Below, piece after piece: positions 17,169 through 25,719 of a DNA stretch of 64,000 nt. Below the pieces are notes generated by a model. It was not told where the DNA came from, ran no database searches, and worked only from the letters and a program-made list of their open reading frames with translations. The first letter of the stretch is position 1, and every line of letters begins with the position of its first letter. A program made the translations under genes and the position numbers. This stretch comes from Flavobacterium sp. ACN6 (lineage in GTDB: Bacteria > Bacteroidota > Bacteroidia > Flavobacteriales > Flavobacteriaceae). The stretch covers positions 62,001-126,000 of the forward strand of contig NZ_MRCQ01000001.1 of assembly GCF_002304005.1 (NCBI RefSeq), in the 5' to 3' direction.

Positions 17169-17702
17169 TTAACCAATTAATTTATCGGCGTACATTTTAT
17201 TTAGTTTCTGAATTTTTGGATCAATTACGACCTGACAATATCTCGCATCTCGATTTTCATTATAATAATTTTGATGATCATCTTCGGCTTGGTAAAAAAC
17301 TTCAAAAGGTTTTAATTCCGTAACAATCGGTTCAGGATATGCAGGTTGTACTTCCTGAAAAACTTTTTCAGCTGTTTCCTTCTGTTTTTCATCATGATAC
17401 AAAACAATAGAACGATATTGCGTCCCTTTGTCACCGCCTTGACGATTTAAAGTTGTTGGATCATGACTTGTCATAAATATAGAAATAAGGTCATGATATG
17501 AAATTATGTCAGGATTGAAGGCGACTTGAATCACTTCTGCGTGTCCCGTTCGTCCTGTACAGACTTCGCGGTAAGGTGGATTTTTTATAAACCCGCCGGA
17601 GAAACCCGATTGTATTGATTCAACACCTTTTAAACGCTGAATCACAGCTTCAATACACCAAAAACAACCACCTCCAAATGTAGCTATTGTTGAATTTTCC
17701 AT
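17169..17702 (-). CDS. msrA: Peptide-methionine (S)-S-oxide reductase MsrA
   Basis: Repairs oxidised methionine (S-sulfoxide) in proteins. The 177 residues form a single MsrA domain with the catalytic motif GGCFWCIEA (Cys13) and the substrate-binding HAEVIQV, YHDLISIFMTSHDPTTLNRQGGDKGTQYRS and EDDHQNYY segments. No MsrB domain is fused. The protein has no signal peptide, so it is cytoplasmic. selO follows on the same strand after 84 bp. Confidence 0.97.
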   Translation of the reverse strand: MENSTIATFGGGCFWCIEAVIQRLKGVESIQSGFSGGFIKNPPYREVCTGRTGHAEVIQVAFNPDIISYHDLISIFMTSHDPTTLNRQGGDKGTQYRSIVLYHDEKQKETAEKVFQEVQPAYPEPIVTELKPFEVFYQAEDDHQNYYNENRDARYCQVVIDPKIQKLNKMYADKLIG

Positions 17703-17884
17703 AAATAATGCTTTCTTTTAGTTGAATGCCTATTAATTCGATAGGATATTGTGATAATTTATTAAAAAAAAGATCTTTTGACTAAAGATATCCAACAGGA
17801 ATGTAATGTTTGAAGTTTACCATTGATAAATTCGCAATTTTATAAAAAAGCGATATATTTGCAGTCAAACACAAGGCACAACTA

Positions 17885-19372
17885 ATGGATAGCAAAAATA
17901 ATACCATCACTCTAGAAACTTATTTTCAGGAATTTAGACAAAATATTGTCGGTATAAACCAAGAATTTACGTCACCTTATGGCAGAAAATCAATTATTTA
18001 TACTGATTGGACTGCCAGTGGAAGGTTATACCGCCCGATTGAGGAAAAATTATTAAATGAATTTGGACCTTTTGTTGCCAATACACATACTGAAACTACG
18101 GTGTCTGGTACTGCTATGACAAAAGCGTATCATCATGCAAGACATATTATTAAGCGTCATGCGAATGCCAGTAATGATGACGTTTTAATTACAGATGGAA
18201 CTGGAATGACGGGAGTTATCAATAAATTCCAGCGCATTTTAGGATTGAAAATTCCAGAGAATTTGAAAAGCTTCACGAATATCCCAGCAGAAAAAAAACC
18301 AATTGTTTTTATTTCGCATATGGAGCATCATTCCAATCAAACTTCTTGGCTGGAAACTATTGCAGATGTTGAGATTATTCCGTCTTGCGAGAAAGGACTT
18401 TTTAATTTAGAAAATCTTGAATCTTTACTAGAAAAATATAGTGACAGAACAATAAAAATTGCTTCTATTACTGCTTGTTCTAATGTTACGGGTTTGAGAA
18501 CACCTTTTCATGAAGCAGCAAAATTGATGCACCAGCATAGTGGTGTTTGTTTTGTGGATTTTGCCTGCTCTGGTCCTTATGTAGAAGTGGATATGCATCC
18601 TGCAGATCCAGAATCTTATTTGGATGCTGTATTTATGTCGCCTCATAAATTTTTGGGTGGACCTGGAACTTCGGGTGTTTTAATTTTCAATAAAAAATTA
18701 TACAAAAATATGATTCCTGATTGTCCTGGCGGCGGAACGGTAAGCTGGACAAATCCTTGGGGAGAACATAAATATATTGATAATATAGAAGATCGTGAAG
18801 ATGGTGGAACGCCTGGTTTTCTTCAAGTTATAAAAACAGCACTTGCAATTGAGCTGAAAGAAGAAATGGGAATCGAAAACATTATGCAGCGTGAGCATGA
18901 AATCGTAGATTACGTTTTTAGTGAATTGGATCCTATTTCGAATATCAAAATTTTAGCAGGACAACATAAAGAGCGTCTTGGTGTAATTTCGTTTTTTATA
19001 GATGATCTTCATTTTAATTTAGGTGTAAAACTTCTAAATGATCGTTTTGGAATTCAGACCAGAGGCGGATGCAGCTGTGCGGGAACGTACGGACATTATT
19101 TACTGCATGTTGATCAGGAAACTTCTAATAAGCTGGTTAATGAAATCACGATTGGTGATTTGATCAAAAAACCGGGATGGATTAGAATGTCTATTCACCC
19201 AACGACAACAGATAAAGAGATTGCTTTTGTATGTGAAAGTATAAAAGAAATGGCTGCAAATCATAAAACTTGGGCTTTAGATTATTCTTACGATAGAGAC
19301 AGAAACGAGTTTATCCATAAAAATGCAACTTCTTTTGAAGATGAATTGGTAGCGAGCTGGTTTAAATCTTAG
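17885..19372 (+). CDS. Class V aminotransferase-fold PLP enzyme, cysteine-desulfurase-like
   Basis: PLP enzyme of 495 residues, longer than SufS/IscS (about 400). The PLP lysine is in MSPHKFLGGPGTSGVL near residue 256, preceded by VDFACSGPYVEVDMH (PLP Asp) and SHMEHHSNQTSW (PLP-stacking His). RGGCSCAGTYGHYLL near 393 carries a cysteine where desulfurases have their catalytic Cys loop. It could act as a cysteine desulfurase, selenocysteine lyase or a different lyase; the substrate is open. TATATTTG about 25 bp upstream of the start fits a -7 box. It is divergent from msrA and ends in a hairpin terminator. Confidence 0.85.
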   Translation: MDSKNNTITLETYFQEFRQNIVGINQEFTSPYGRKSIIYTDWTASGRLYRPIEEKLLNEFGPFVANTHTETTVSGTAMTKAYHHARHIIKRHANASNDDVLITDGTGMTGVINKFQRILGLKIPENLKSFTNIPAEKKPIVFISHMEHHSNQTSWLETIADVEIIPSCEKGLFNLENLESLLEKYSDRTIKIASITACSNVTGLRTPFHEAAKLMHQHSGVCFVDFACSGPYVEVDMHPADPESYLDAVFMSPHKFLGGPGTSGVLIFNKKLYKNMIPDCPGGGTVSWTNPWGEHKYIDNIEDREDGGTPGFLQVIKTALAIELKEEMGIENIMQREHEIVDYVFSELDPISNIKILAGQHKERLGVISFFIDDLHFNLGVKLLNDRFGIQTRGGCSCAGTYGHYLLHVDQETSNKLVNEITIGDLIKKPGWIRMSIHPTTTDKEIAFVCESIKEMAANHKTWALDYSYDRDRNEFIHKNATSFEDELVASWFKS

Positions 19373-19410
19373 TTTTTTTTAAACCGTAAAGAGCGCGAAA
19401 TAAAAATATT

Positions 19411-19447
19411 AAAGCCGACAGTTTTTTAAAACCTGTCGGTTTTTTTA
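19411..19447 (+). terminator. Terminator with CCGACAG/CTGTCGG stem
   Basis: CCGACAG (19415-19421) pairs with CTGTCGG (19433-19439) and a T run follows. It closes the class V PLP gene. The same CGACAGGTTTT / AAAACCTGTCG hairpin recurs at 41454-41476. Confidence 0.8.
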
Positions 19448-19483
19448 TGATATGACGGGTTTGTTAATAGAAAACTCAAACGT

Positions 19484-19582
19484 GTCATCCCGAGGAACGA
19501 AGGATCGCACACGGAACTCTACAACGCTTAATAAAATTCTGTGCGGAGTTTCTAGTGTGATCCTTCGTTCCTCAAGGATGAC
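19484..19582. repeat. Interspersed hairpin repeat, GTCATCCCGAGGAACGAAGG arms
   Basis: The left arm GTCATCCCGAGGAACGAAGG plus ATC (from 19484) pairs with GATCCTTCGTTCCTC and GGATGAC ending at 19582, leaving a central loop of about 45 nt that itself has a GAACTC/GAGTTT pair. It lies between two convergent genes. A related element with TTTCGACGAAGG arms is at 30969-31056. Elements of this type are familiar in flavobacterial genomes; I know no assigned function. Confidence 0.75.
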
Positions 19583-19659
19583 ATAAAAGCTCTGCAAAAC
19601 AATAAGATTTACATTTTTTTAGTTGGATTTTGAGATTTCATGAATAAGTGTTTATTTAT

Positions 19660-19741
19660 TAGCCCCGATAGAAGTGAAAATCCTTTTGTGCTGATCCCGA
19701 GGCTTCGGGAAGCACAAAAGATCGTAACGGATAGCGGGACT
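19660..19741 (+). repeat. Interspersed AGCCCCGAT element with nested hairpins
   Basis: An 82-bp unit with ends AGCCCCGATAGAAG and ATAGCGGGACT. Its centre is a nested hairpin: CTTTTGTGCT pairs with AGCACAAAAG around the near-palindrome TCCCGAGGCTTCGGGA (19695-19710). It is inserted just before the permease stop codon. A degenerate copy in the other orientation is at 9567-9686. The rest of 19583-19781 shows no gene. Confidence 0.7.
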
Positions 19742-19781
19742 TTAGTTCTTCAAAAAACGTATATTTCTGCTTCTTAAAAAA

Positions 19782-21524
19782 TTACATTATCAAACGTACG
19801 CCGCCTAGATCTGAAACGCGGTAAGAGAATTTATTTCCTGGAGAACCGATGAACATAAAGTTTTTGGGAATTTTCCATTTTTGGGAAAGTTCGTCAATTA
19901 TTTCTGGTCCAAAAACGCCATCTATTTCAATGTATTCAATATCAAGTCCGTCGTAGGCACGGTCCAAAACTTCGAGGTCTTTTTTTAGAGATTCGTTATC
20001 TACGGCCTGATTTTTAACATGGACGATTTTCAGTTTTTTGGTGGTCTCATTATCTTCCACATATTGCAAGACTTTGTTGAGAATTGTAATATCGTCACCT
20101 TTGGTAAAAAATACAAATTCCTGTGAATTGATTTTTACACTTAAATTTTGAAGATACCGATTGCTTACCACCACCATTTTTCGAAGCGGCTGATAGAAAT
20201 ATTCTAAGGCTTCAATGAGCAGACGAATTAAATTGACGCGGTTGAGCATGATTCCGATAAAAATCAAGGATGGGATCATGTATTGCAAAAAGGTATAAAA
20301 CGAATTGATATTCAGACGCATATTACCAATAAAAGCAGCAATAATAAAAGTTACCGCGGCTACAACGGCAATACCGCGCGCGCGTTCGGGTCTTGGAAGC
20401 TTTTTTCGTTTGTATTTTAAAAGTAAATTACCAATTCCGAATAATGCCATTACGGCTAAAAATGAAAAAGTATAAACCCCAGCCAGTGATTCTAAATGAC
20501 CGCTTGTAGCAAAAAGCACTGAAATGCAAAGGATTAAAAAGCTGATCACAATTCTGTAATGCGAACCTCTGTTGTTTTGTTTCAGGAAATAATTTGGCAG
20601 AATTCTGTCTAATGTCATTCTGTTTAAAAGGCCGGAAACTCCAACAAAAGACGTTAAAACTGCTCCGCAGAGCACCATAACAGCATCGATGGAAATTAGC
20701 CAAGCCAGCCACGAACCACCGGTTGTCTGCCCTAAATGTGCCAATAGTGACTCTTTATTTTCTCCAACTTCAGTTAACGGAATTACGCTAACTAATAATA
20801 TAGCAATCACCGGATTAAAGAAACTTACAATCGCCCACATATTGCGAAGTGTTTTTGGAAAAACTCCGTGTTCTTGTTCTTCCACAAAATTAGCAGAACT
20901 TTCGAAACCAGAAATTCCGAGCATTGCTGCCGAAAAACCAAGGAAAAGCGCTGTTTTAATATTATCGTAAGCAATAGGAGCTGCCCAATTGATATGAAAA
21001 GTTTCTAATCCGTTGGTCATTACAAACCAAATGGAAGCTAAAACCAGCAAAGTTAAAGTTGCAATGTGGGTCAGGAAAATGATAACAGCCACAAATGCAG
21101 ATTCTCCAATTCCTAAAATGGCTAGTCCTGTAAATAAAACTAGCACTACGACGGTTGCAATTGTAACATTTAGTCCTTCAAAAATTCCGTGCAAATAGTG
21201 CATGCCTTCAGACGCCGAAATTACCGCAGTTGCCATGTAGGATAAAACAGTTAAAGTCGCAGCCAAAGAAGCCAATCGCTTGGTTGAAGTGTTTAGTAAA
21301 ACATTGTAAGCTCCTCCGTTTAGTGGAATTGCTCCAACCACTTCTCCGTAAATTTTTCGGAATAGAAATAATACAACAGCAACAATTAAAAGTGAAATCC
21401 AAGCATATTGCCCAGCATATAAAATGGTTAATGCGGAAACATAAAGACAGGAAGAACTAATATCATTGCCACAAATTGCAGTTGCCTGTAATTGATTTAA
21501 TTTTTTGTGTACGATTTCTTTCAT
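19782..21524 (-). CDS. APC-superfamily amino acid/cation permease with C-terminal cytosolic domain
   Basis: Integral membrane transporter of 580 residues. About twelve hydrophobic segments fill residues 25-440; the first helices hold GAIPLNGGAYNVLLN (consensus substrate-binding loop of APC permeases), and FLGFSAAMLGISGFESSANFVEEQ near 190 marks TM6 of the family. The last 130 residues are soluble and include IVHVKNQAVDNESLKKDLEVL and IYIEI-type strands resembling a small alpha/beta domain, perhaps regulatory. Substrate cannot be read from sequence. The next gene upstream on the same strand (NTF2-like) is 93 bp away. Confidence 0.87.
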   Translation of the reverse strand: MKEIVHKKLNQLQATAICGNDISSSCLYVSALTILYAGQYAWISLLIVAVVLFLFRKIYGEVVGAIPLNGGAYNVLLNTSTKRLASLAATLTVLSYMATAVISASEGMHYLHGIFEGLNVTIATVVVLVLFTGLAILGIGESAFVAVIIFLTHIATLTLLVLASIWFVMTNGLETFHINWAAPIAYDNIKTALFLGFSAAMLGISGFESSANFVEEQEHGVFPKTLRNMWAIVSFFNPVIAILLVSVIPLTEVGENKESLLAHLGQTTGGSWLAWLISIDAVMVLCGAVLTSFVGVSGLLNRMTLDRILPNYFLKQNNRGSHYRIVISFLILCISVLFATSGHLESLAGVYTFSFLAVMALFGIGNLLLKYKRKKLPRPERARGIAVVAAVTFIIAAFIGNMRLNINSFYTFLQYMIPSLIFIGIMLNRVNLIRLLIEALEYFYQPLRKMVVVSNRYLQNLSVKINSQEFVFFTKGDDITILNKVLQYVEDNETTKKLKIVHVKNQAVDNESLKKDLEVLDRAYDGLDIEYIEIDGVFGPEIIDELSQKWKIPKNFMFIGSPGNKFSYRVSDLGGVRLIM

Positions 21525-21617
21525 CAGTATTTAAGATTAACACTTTTAGTAAAAAACAATAAGTAACAAATAAATTATAATCGGGGCAAAGGCAGTTTGA
21601 GTTTTGAATTCAAAAAA

Positions 21618-22088
21618 TTATTTTACCTCTTGAAATTTTTGTAATGATAATAAAGCCTGCTTTTGTACTTTTTTCTGAAAAAAACCAGTCCATCCTAATA
21701 AATAACCTGTAGTGCCGAAAGCTTGTTTTGACCATTTCCAGACATCAAAACTATCGGTATGCTTAATAATTAAGCCCTCTTTAAAAACAAATTCGGCGTA
21801 AATTTTATTAATAACTTTTCTGTTTGTTTTGCTAAAATTGTATGTAGCAGTCCAATTGGCAGAACCTGTAGAGTCGTCAGCTTTTACATTAGAAAACTCA
21901 ATTTTTAAATTCCCTTTACTTTTTAAAAGCAGCATCTCCCACATTTTAGAAACCTGATCTTCTTTTAGTAAACCAAAGGCCGGATCAATAAAGTGTACCT
22001 TTGGATGGTAGCAGTCACTCATTGTTTTGGCATCTGCATTTGCAAAAGCGGTGTAGAATTTTGTAATTAAGGTTTCATTTGCATTCAT
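21618..22088 (-). CDS. SnoaL/NTF2-like protein of unknown function
   Basis: Protein of 156 residues. The first 120 form an NTF2-like cone fold: FYTAFANADAKTMSDCYHPKVHFIDPAFG at 12-40 and IYAEFVFKEGLIIKHTDSFDVWKW near 95-118 are the typical SnoaL/ketosteroid-isomerase-like strands. The C-terminal tail GTTGYLLGWTGFFQKKVQKQALLSLQKF occurs in a Bacteroidota subgroup. No catalytic residues can be assigned. It is the last of a run of same-strand small genes, 48 bp from the next one upstream. Confidence 0.82.
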   Translation of the reverse strand: MNANETLITKFYTAFANADAKTMSDCYHPKVHFIDPAFGLLKEDQVSKMWEMLLLKSKGNLKIEFSNVKADDSTGSANWTATYNFSKTNRKVINKIYAEFVFKEGLIIKHTDSFDVWKWSKQAFGTTGYLLGWTGFFQKKVQKQALLSLQKFQEVK

Positions 22089-22136
22089 ACTGAAATTTTT
22101 AATGTTAAATATAAGATTTATTAGATTAAAAAATCA

Positions 22137-22661
22137 TTATAAAACACTAATTTCTTTCGCAGTATCGTATGTTTTTTTTGATTTGTCAAATACAGTCGAA
22201 AAATAGTTCATTTTATTGTGAGCTGTAAAATATCCAGTTTGATTACCAAAAGTTGTTGGCCCGCCGGCAATTATAAACCTAACAGCATAAATATCATTCT
22301 TTTTAAGTTTCAGCCATTCTGCAGGAGTAAAATAATAATAAGAAGTTGTTTTACCGTCTGTAGATTCTTTTACATTTTTGTCTGTGCAGGCAATAACATC
22401 GGCATTTGAAAGATCTACATATAGACCTCCAGCAATTCTTGCCTTGTCGTTTGCCGTTGCAGCTGTAATTTTTAAAATACCGCCTTTATCCGTTTTTGCT
22501 ATTTGAATATTAACTTCGCCAGTATAAGCATATTTTTCGCAGATAAAAGTGTAATCCTGTGTTGCAGGAAAAGGAGCAGAGCCCTTTACACTTATAGTTT
22601 GCTGTGCGATGGCAAAAGTTGAAACAAATAGTAATAGAAAAAACGGTAATTTAAAATTCAT
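22137..22661 (-). CDS. Exported protein of unknown function
   Basis: Protein of 174 residues with a signal peptide (1-19, cleavage after FAIAQ). The mature part is beta-rich with no motif I can assign; one cysteine pair (FICEKY, VIACTDK) could form a disulfide in the periplasm. It is 12 bp downstream of the lipoprotein gene and likely in the same transcript as the M23 peptidase and methyltransferase genes. Confidence 0.65.
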   Translation of the reverse strand: MNFKLPFFLLLFVSTFAIAQQTISVKGSAPFPATQDYTFICEKYAYTGEVNIQIAKTDKGGILKITAATANDKARIAGGLYVDLSNADVIACTDKNVKESTDGKTTSYYYFTPAEWLKLKKNDIYAVRFIIAGGPTTFGNQTGYFTAHNKMNYFSTVFDKSKKTYDTAKEISVL

Positions 22662-22673
22662 AATTTATGTGTT

Positions 22674-23150
22674 TTATTGATCGGCTAATTTGGCGTCAAA
22701 TTTTTCATCCCAATCCATTGATTTTATGGCTGAAATAAGGTTTTCATCATTTACAAATACTCGCAGCTCTTTATTTGCTACTTTCTTTGAGTATAACGCA
22801 TGGTAGCGGTAAATGACTTCATTTTTGGTTTTGTAAACTCCATCTAATTTTAAATCAATAAAACTTCCGTAATATTGTCTAAATCTTTGGCAGGTTTTGG
22901 TCAAACGTTCTTCTGTCGTGTTTTCCAAAACCGATTTAGTTACTTCCGTTTCATTAAAAGGTTTAAATTTTGAGGTGTTACAAGTTTCTAAAACTCTTTT
23001 TCCTAAATCATACGCTTTTTGCTGCTGATTTGCACTTATGTCGGCTCCAGAAACTTTTTTAATTTTTAAATCTTCTGTATCTCTGCTTACTGTTTTCGAT
23101 TTACATCCAATTAATAATAACAAACATATAATCAATCCTGCTTTCTTCAT
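22674..23150 (-). CDS. Lipoprotein of unknown function
   Basis: Protein of 158 residues with a lipobox LLLIGC at 12-17, so it is a membrane-anchored lipoprotein. The mature part is mixed helix and strand (DLGKRVLETCNTSKFKPFNETEVTKS, YKTKNEVIYRYHALYSKKV) and may belong to a DUF3887-like or NTF2-like fold; I cannot place it firmly. It lies 6 bp after the M23 peptidase gene, within the same run of minus-strand genes. Confidence 0.68.
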   Translation of the reverse strand: MKKAGLIICLLLLIGCKSKTVSRDTEDLKIKKVSGADISANQQQKAYDLGKRVLETCNTSKFKPFNETEVTKSVLENTTEERLTKTCQRFRQYYGSFIDLKLDGVYKTKNEVIYRYHALYSKKVANKELRVFVNDENLISAIKSMDWDEKFDAKLADQ

Positions 23151-23156
23151 AACTAT

Positions 23157-23846
23157 TTAAGTAATTTTTAATAATAAGTTAGGGTCGGGACAATTTTCTA
23201 TATAAAAGTTCAGGTCTTTTGTGTTGCAGACACCTGGATAATCTCCCCAGTAATCTTCAATTTTATGAATGATTTGAAAATGGACATGCGGGGCATAATC
23301 ACCATTTACTGAGGCATTTCCTAAAGTGGCAATTTTTTCGCCCTTCTTAAATTGTTCTCCGATATTTAATTTTTCTATACTTTCTAACGACAAATGACCG
23401 TATAAAGTATAAAATTTTTCATTTTCTATTTGATGTTCTAATATTATGGTAGGGCCGTAATCGCCTAAACCAATATTATTTTTAAAACTATGGACTTTAC
23501 CGTCTAATGCAGCAAGAACAGCAGTTCCAGCCTCTGCCCATAAATCTAAACCAATATGAATATTTCGCTCAGGCTTAGATTCGTTTAAAAATATCGAGCT
23601 GCGCTGGTACAAAAAGCGGCCTTCGATATAACCGCCAAAAGCAACTTTAGCATTATTTTCTTTTAGATAACTTAAAATGTATTTTTCAAAATCTTCAGAG
23701 GTATCTAACTTCTCTTCCATTAAATCTTTATTCGAAACCGATAAATTTAACGGCGTATATTCTGAAATTTTAATTGATTCATCAATAACTTTAGTAGGTG
23801 GTAAGGCGTTTAAAATAGAGGCAAGGGGTTTCATAAATTTAAGCAA
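23157..23846 (-). CDS. M23-family (LytM-like) metallopeptidase
   Basis: Protein of 229 residues with an M23 domain at about 95-200. The zinc ligands are visible in NIHIGLDLWAEAGTAV (HxxxD) near 96 and in HVHFQI (HxH) near 185, with YTLYGHLS near 142 as a further conserved block. M23 enzymes cut peptide cross-links or glycine-containing peptides. No signal peptide is seen, which is unusual for a wall hydrolase, so it may act on a cytoplasmic substrate or have its export signal missed. Its start overlaps the end of the methyltransferase gene by 8 bp. Confidence 0.85.
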   Translation of the reverse strand: MLKFMKPLASILNALPPTKVIDESIKISEYTPLNLSVSNKDLMEEKLDTSEDFEKYILSYLKENNAKVAFGGYIEGRFLYQRSSIFLNESKPERNIHIGLDLWAEAGTAVLAALDGKVHSFKNNIGLGDYGPTIILEHQIENEKFYTLYGHLSLESIEKLNIGEQFKKGEKIATLGNASVNGDYAPHVHFQIIHKIEDYWGDYPGVCNTKDLNFYIENCPDPNLLLKIT

Positions 23847-24504
23847 CTTTTTTTATAATTATTAATTCATTGTGTACTTCTATGCGGGGCAGCATTTTTG
23901 TTGTAAACAATTTTGGATTTACTTCAGAAATATATTTTCTGTTTCTAACATTGTGGGCTTCATCGAGAATCATCGTATTAAATAAAACATAACCATTGTC
24001 TTTTAAAAGAGTACAAATTCTGTCTACAAAAAATTTTTCAAATAAAAAGTTCGGCATATTAGTATCTTCAAAAATGTCAATTATAATAAGATTGTACCTG
24101 TCTTTGGTTTTTAAAACAAATTCAAAAGCATCATCAATTACTACTTCTAGTTGTTTGATTTGATTAAGATTGAAATATTCGTTGGCAATCTGAATCATAT
24201 CCGGATCAATTTCAACGCCTGTTATTTTATGCTTATAATCAATTTCATCTACTAATGTTTTAACAACACTGCCGCCGGCCACTCCTAATAATAAAATATG
24301 ATCCATTTTTAAAATGGTTTCATAGCCAATATTGCGAAGACCGTAACGCAAAATACGCTGCAGGCTTCCGTACGAATAATTTGTGTTTTCAGAATCTAAT
24401 ACTAATTCACCATTTGCCCAAGTCACTTCAATAATTTTACTTCTGGCAGATTTCTTTTTAAAGATTTTAATAGGAATTATATAACTGAAAAATTTTCGAA
24501 TCAT
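23839..24504 (-). CDS. Spermidine-synthase-like methyltransferase-fold protein
   Basis: Protein of 221 residues with a class I SAM-binding fold: LLGVAGGSVVKTLVDE near 90 (motif I), ITGVEIDPDMIQIANEYF near 110 and VIDDAFEFVLKT near 137, followed by LIIIDIFEDTNMP. This is the spermidine synthase pattern, but the protein is shorter than true SpeE (about 280) and lacks its N-terminal beta domain; such short forms are often only 'fused-type' relatives of unknown substrate. It overlaps the M23 gene by 8 bp and is divergent from the acyltransferase gene. Confidence 0.82.
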   Translation of the reverse strand: MIRKFFSYIIPIKIFKKKSARSKIIEVTWANGELVLDSENTNYSYGSLQRILRYGLRNIGYETILKMDHILLLGVAGGSVVKTLVDEIDYKHKITGVEIDPDMIQIANEYFNLNQIKQLEVVIDDAFEFVLKTKDRYNLIIIDIFEDTNMPNFLFEKFFVDRICTLLKDNGYVLFNTMILDEAHNVRNRKYISEVNPKLFTTKMLPRIEVHNELIIIKKVA

Positions 24505-24560
24505 TTTTGAATGCTTTTACTCAAATTTAGTATTAAATCTTTTATTTTGCACCAAATAAT

Positions 24561-25121
24561 ATGTCTTTAATGAAAAAACTATTGTACAAATTCCTATTTT
24601 TTAAGCTAATGGGCTGGAAAATAGTAGGAATAAAAAATGCCGAAATCAAAAAATGTATACTAATGGTAATGCCTCATACGAGTAATCACGATTTTTATAT
24701 AGGACTTTTCACGCGTGGTATATCAGGATTACAGATGAATTGGGTAGGAAAGAAGGAATTGTTTAAGTTTCCTTTCGGCTATTATTTCAGAAATGTTGGA
24801 GGAGAACCTTTGGACCGATCCGGCGGCTTAAATAAGGTAGATTCAATTGCTGCCATTTTTGACCGAAAAGAAATCTTCCGATTGGCTGTTGCTCCAGAAG
24901 GAACTCGAAAAGAGGTAAAAGAAATTAAAACAGGATTTTACTATATCGCGCTTAAAGCGAATGTTCCAATTGTTCCTGTAGCTTTTAATTGGGGCAAAAA
25001 AGAAGTTAGTTTTGGTGAAGCATTTTATCCAACTGGAAATTATGAGGCTGATTTTGAAATTTTGAAAAAACATTATCAAGGCGTTTCAGGAAAAATTCCA
25101 GAAAATGGCTTTCCACTATAA
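24561..25121 (+). CDS. PlsC-like 1-acylglycerol-3-phosphate acyltransferase family protein
   Basis: Acyltransferase of 186 residues. The catalytic HX4D motif is HTSNHD near residue 39, the glycerol-phosphate binding block appears as NVGGEPLDRSGG near 76, and APEGTRKEVKEIKTGFYYIA near 113 is the third conserved block, followed by VPIVPVAFNW. It probably acylates lysophosphatidate or a related lipid at the inner membrane; a short compact form like this is common in Bacteroidota. The first in-frame ATG is 24561; MKKLLYKF three residues later is an alternative start. Confidence 0.87.
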   Translation: MSLMKKLLYKFLFFKLMGWKIVGIKNAEIKKCILMVMPHTSNHDFYIGLFTRGISGLQMNWVGKKELFKFPFGYYFRNVGGEPLDRSGGLNKVDSIAAIFDRKEIFRLAVAPEGTRKEVKEIKTGFYYIALKANVPIVPVAFNWGKKEVSFGEAFYPTGNYEADFEILKKHYQGVSGKIPENGFPL

Positions 25122-25204
25122 TTTTTAAAGATTTTTTCAAATGCGTGAGAATCGCGTAAATAAAAAAAATATTTACCTGTGTCCAAATATGCGATAATTT
25201 TAAA

Positions 25205-25642
25205 TTAGGAAGAATACGTTTTAAAAGTTCCATTTTTGTAAAAGAATACAATTTTTTCAATTTCGCTTTCTTCCGAGTTTAAATTTGGGCTTTTTAATTC
25301 AGACGGAAATTTTGTTTCCGTTTTTTTATTTTCATTTACTTCAATTCTATAAAATAAATCTTTGTCAGAATTTTGAATTGAAATAGGTAAGGGAGGTAAA
25401 ATTTTTTCTTCGTCATTTTTCGGGAAATTTCCTCTTCCAATTAAAATCCAATAAAGATCTACATCTGGAAAAACTTCCAAAATTTTCATAACAAAATCTA
25501 AACTTGGTTTGTTTCTGCCAGATAATAGGTGAGACATACTCGAACGCTGCACACCAATTTTATCAGCAAATGCAGAGGCATTTAGTCCATAATAGTCTAG
25601 TACAATCTCAAGTCTTTTTACAAAATCATCTATGTTTACCAT
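25205..25642 (-). CDS. XRE-family transcriptional regulator, predicted repressor of itself and the M14 gene
   Basis: DNA-binding protein of 145 residues. The frame is open further upstream, but I choose ATG at 25640-25642 (protein starts MVNIDDFVKRLE) because the upstream part is hydrophobic junk and contains the predicted promoter. The XRE helix-turn-helix is at about 5-60: YYGLNASAFADKIGVQRSS (helices 2-3), then MSHLLSGRNKPSLDFVMKILEVFPDVDLYWILIG. The C-terminal 75 residues are a charged, probably disordered tail. The promoter TTG (25702-25704), 20 bp, TACATTTG (25674-25681) on the minus strand overlaps a TTTAC-N4-GTAAA palindrome, and another overlaps the start codon, pointing to autoregulation. 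Confidence 0.88.
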   Translation of the reverse strand: MVNIDDFVKRLEIVLDYYGLNASAFADKIGVQRSSMSHLLSGRNKPSLDFVMKILEVFPDVDLYWILIGRGNFPKNDEEKILPPLPISIQNSDKDLFYRIEVNENKKTETKFPSELKSPNLNSEESEIEKIVFFYKNGTFKTYSS

Positions 25643-25719
25643 TGTAAATTCTAGTTTTAGAAATGCGTATTTACAAATGTAAACAAAAAGAATAACTATA
25701 ACAATATTACAGTTGTAAA
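25635..25719 (-). promoter_or_regulatory. Promoter of the XRE gene with three operator palindromes
   Basis: Palindromes of form TTTAC-N4-GTAAA lie at 25635-25648 (over the start codon), 25670-25683 (over the -7 box) and 25706-25719 (ATTAC variant, immediately upstream of the -33 box). The minus-strand promoter is TTG at 25702-25704, a 20-bp spacer and TACATTTG at 25674-25681, which fits the Bacteroidota sigma consensus. Confidence 0.75.

Noticed and set aside
20689-21460. Several plus-strand ORFs inside the permease gene (20689, 21013, 21230)
   Set aside because: They are antisense shadows of a well-supported permease; their products are low-complexity and have no motifs.
23839-24504. Spermidine synthase acting with arginine decarboxylase
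   Set aside because: The protein lacks the N-terminal domain of SpeE and lies 10 kb from the polyamine genes in a different operon, so a polyamine role is not supported.
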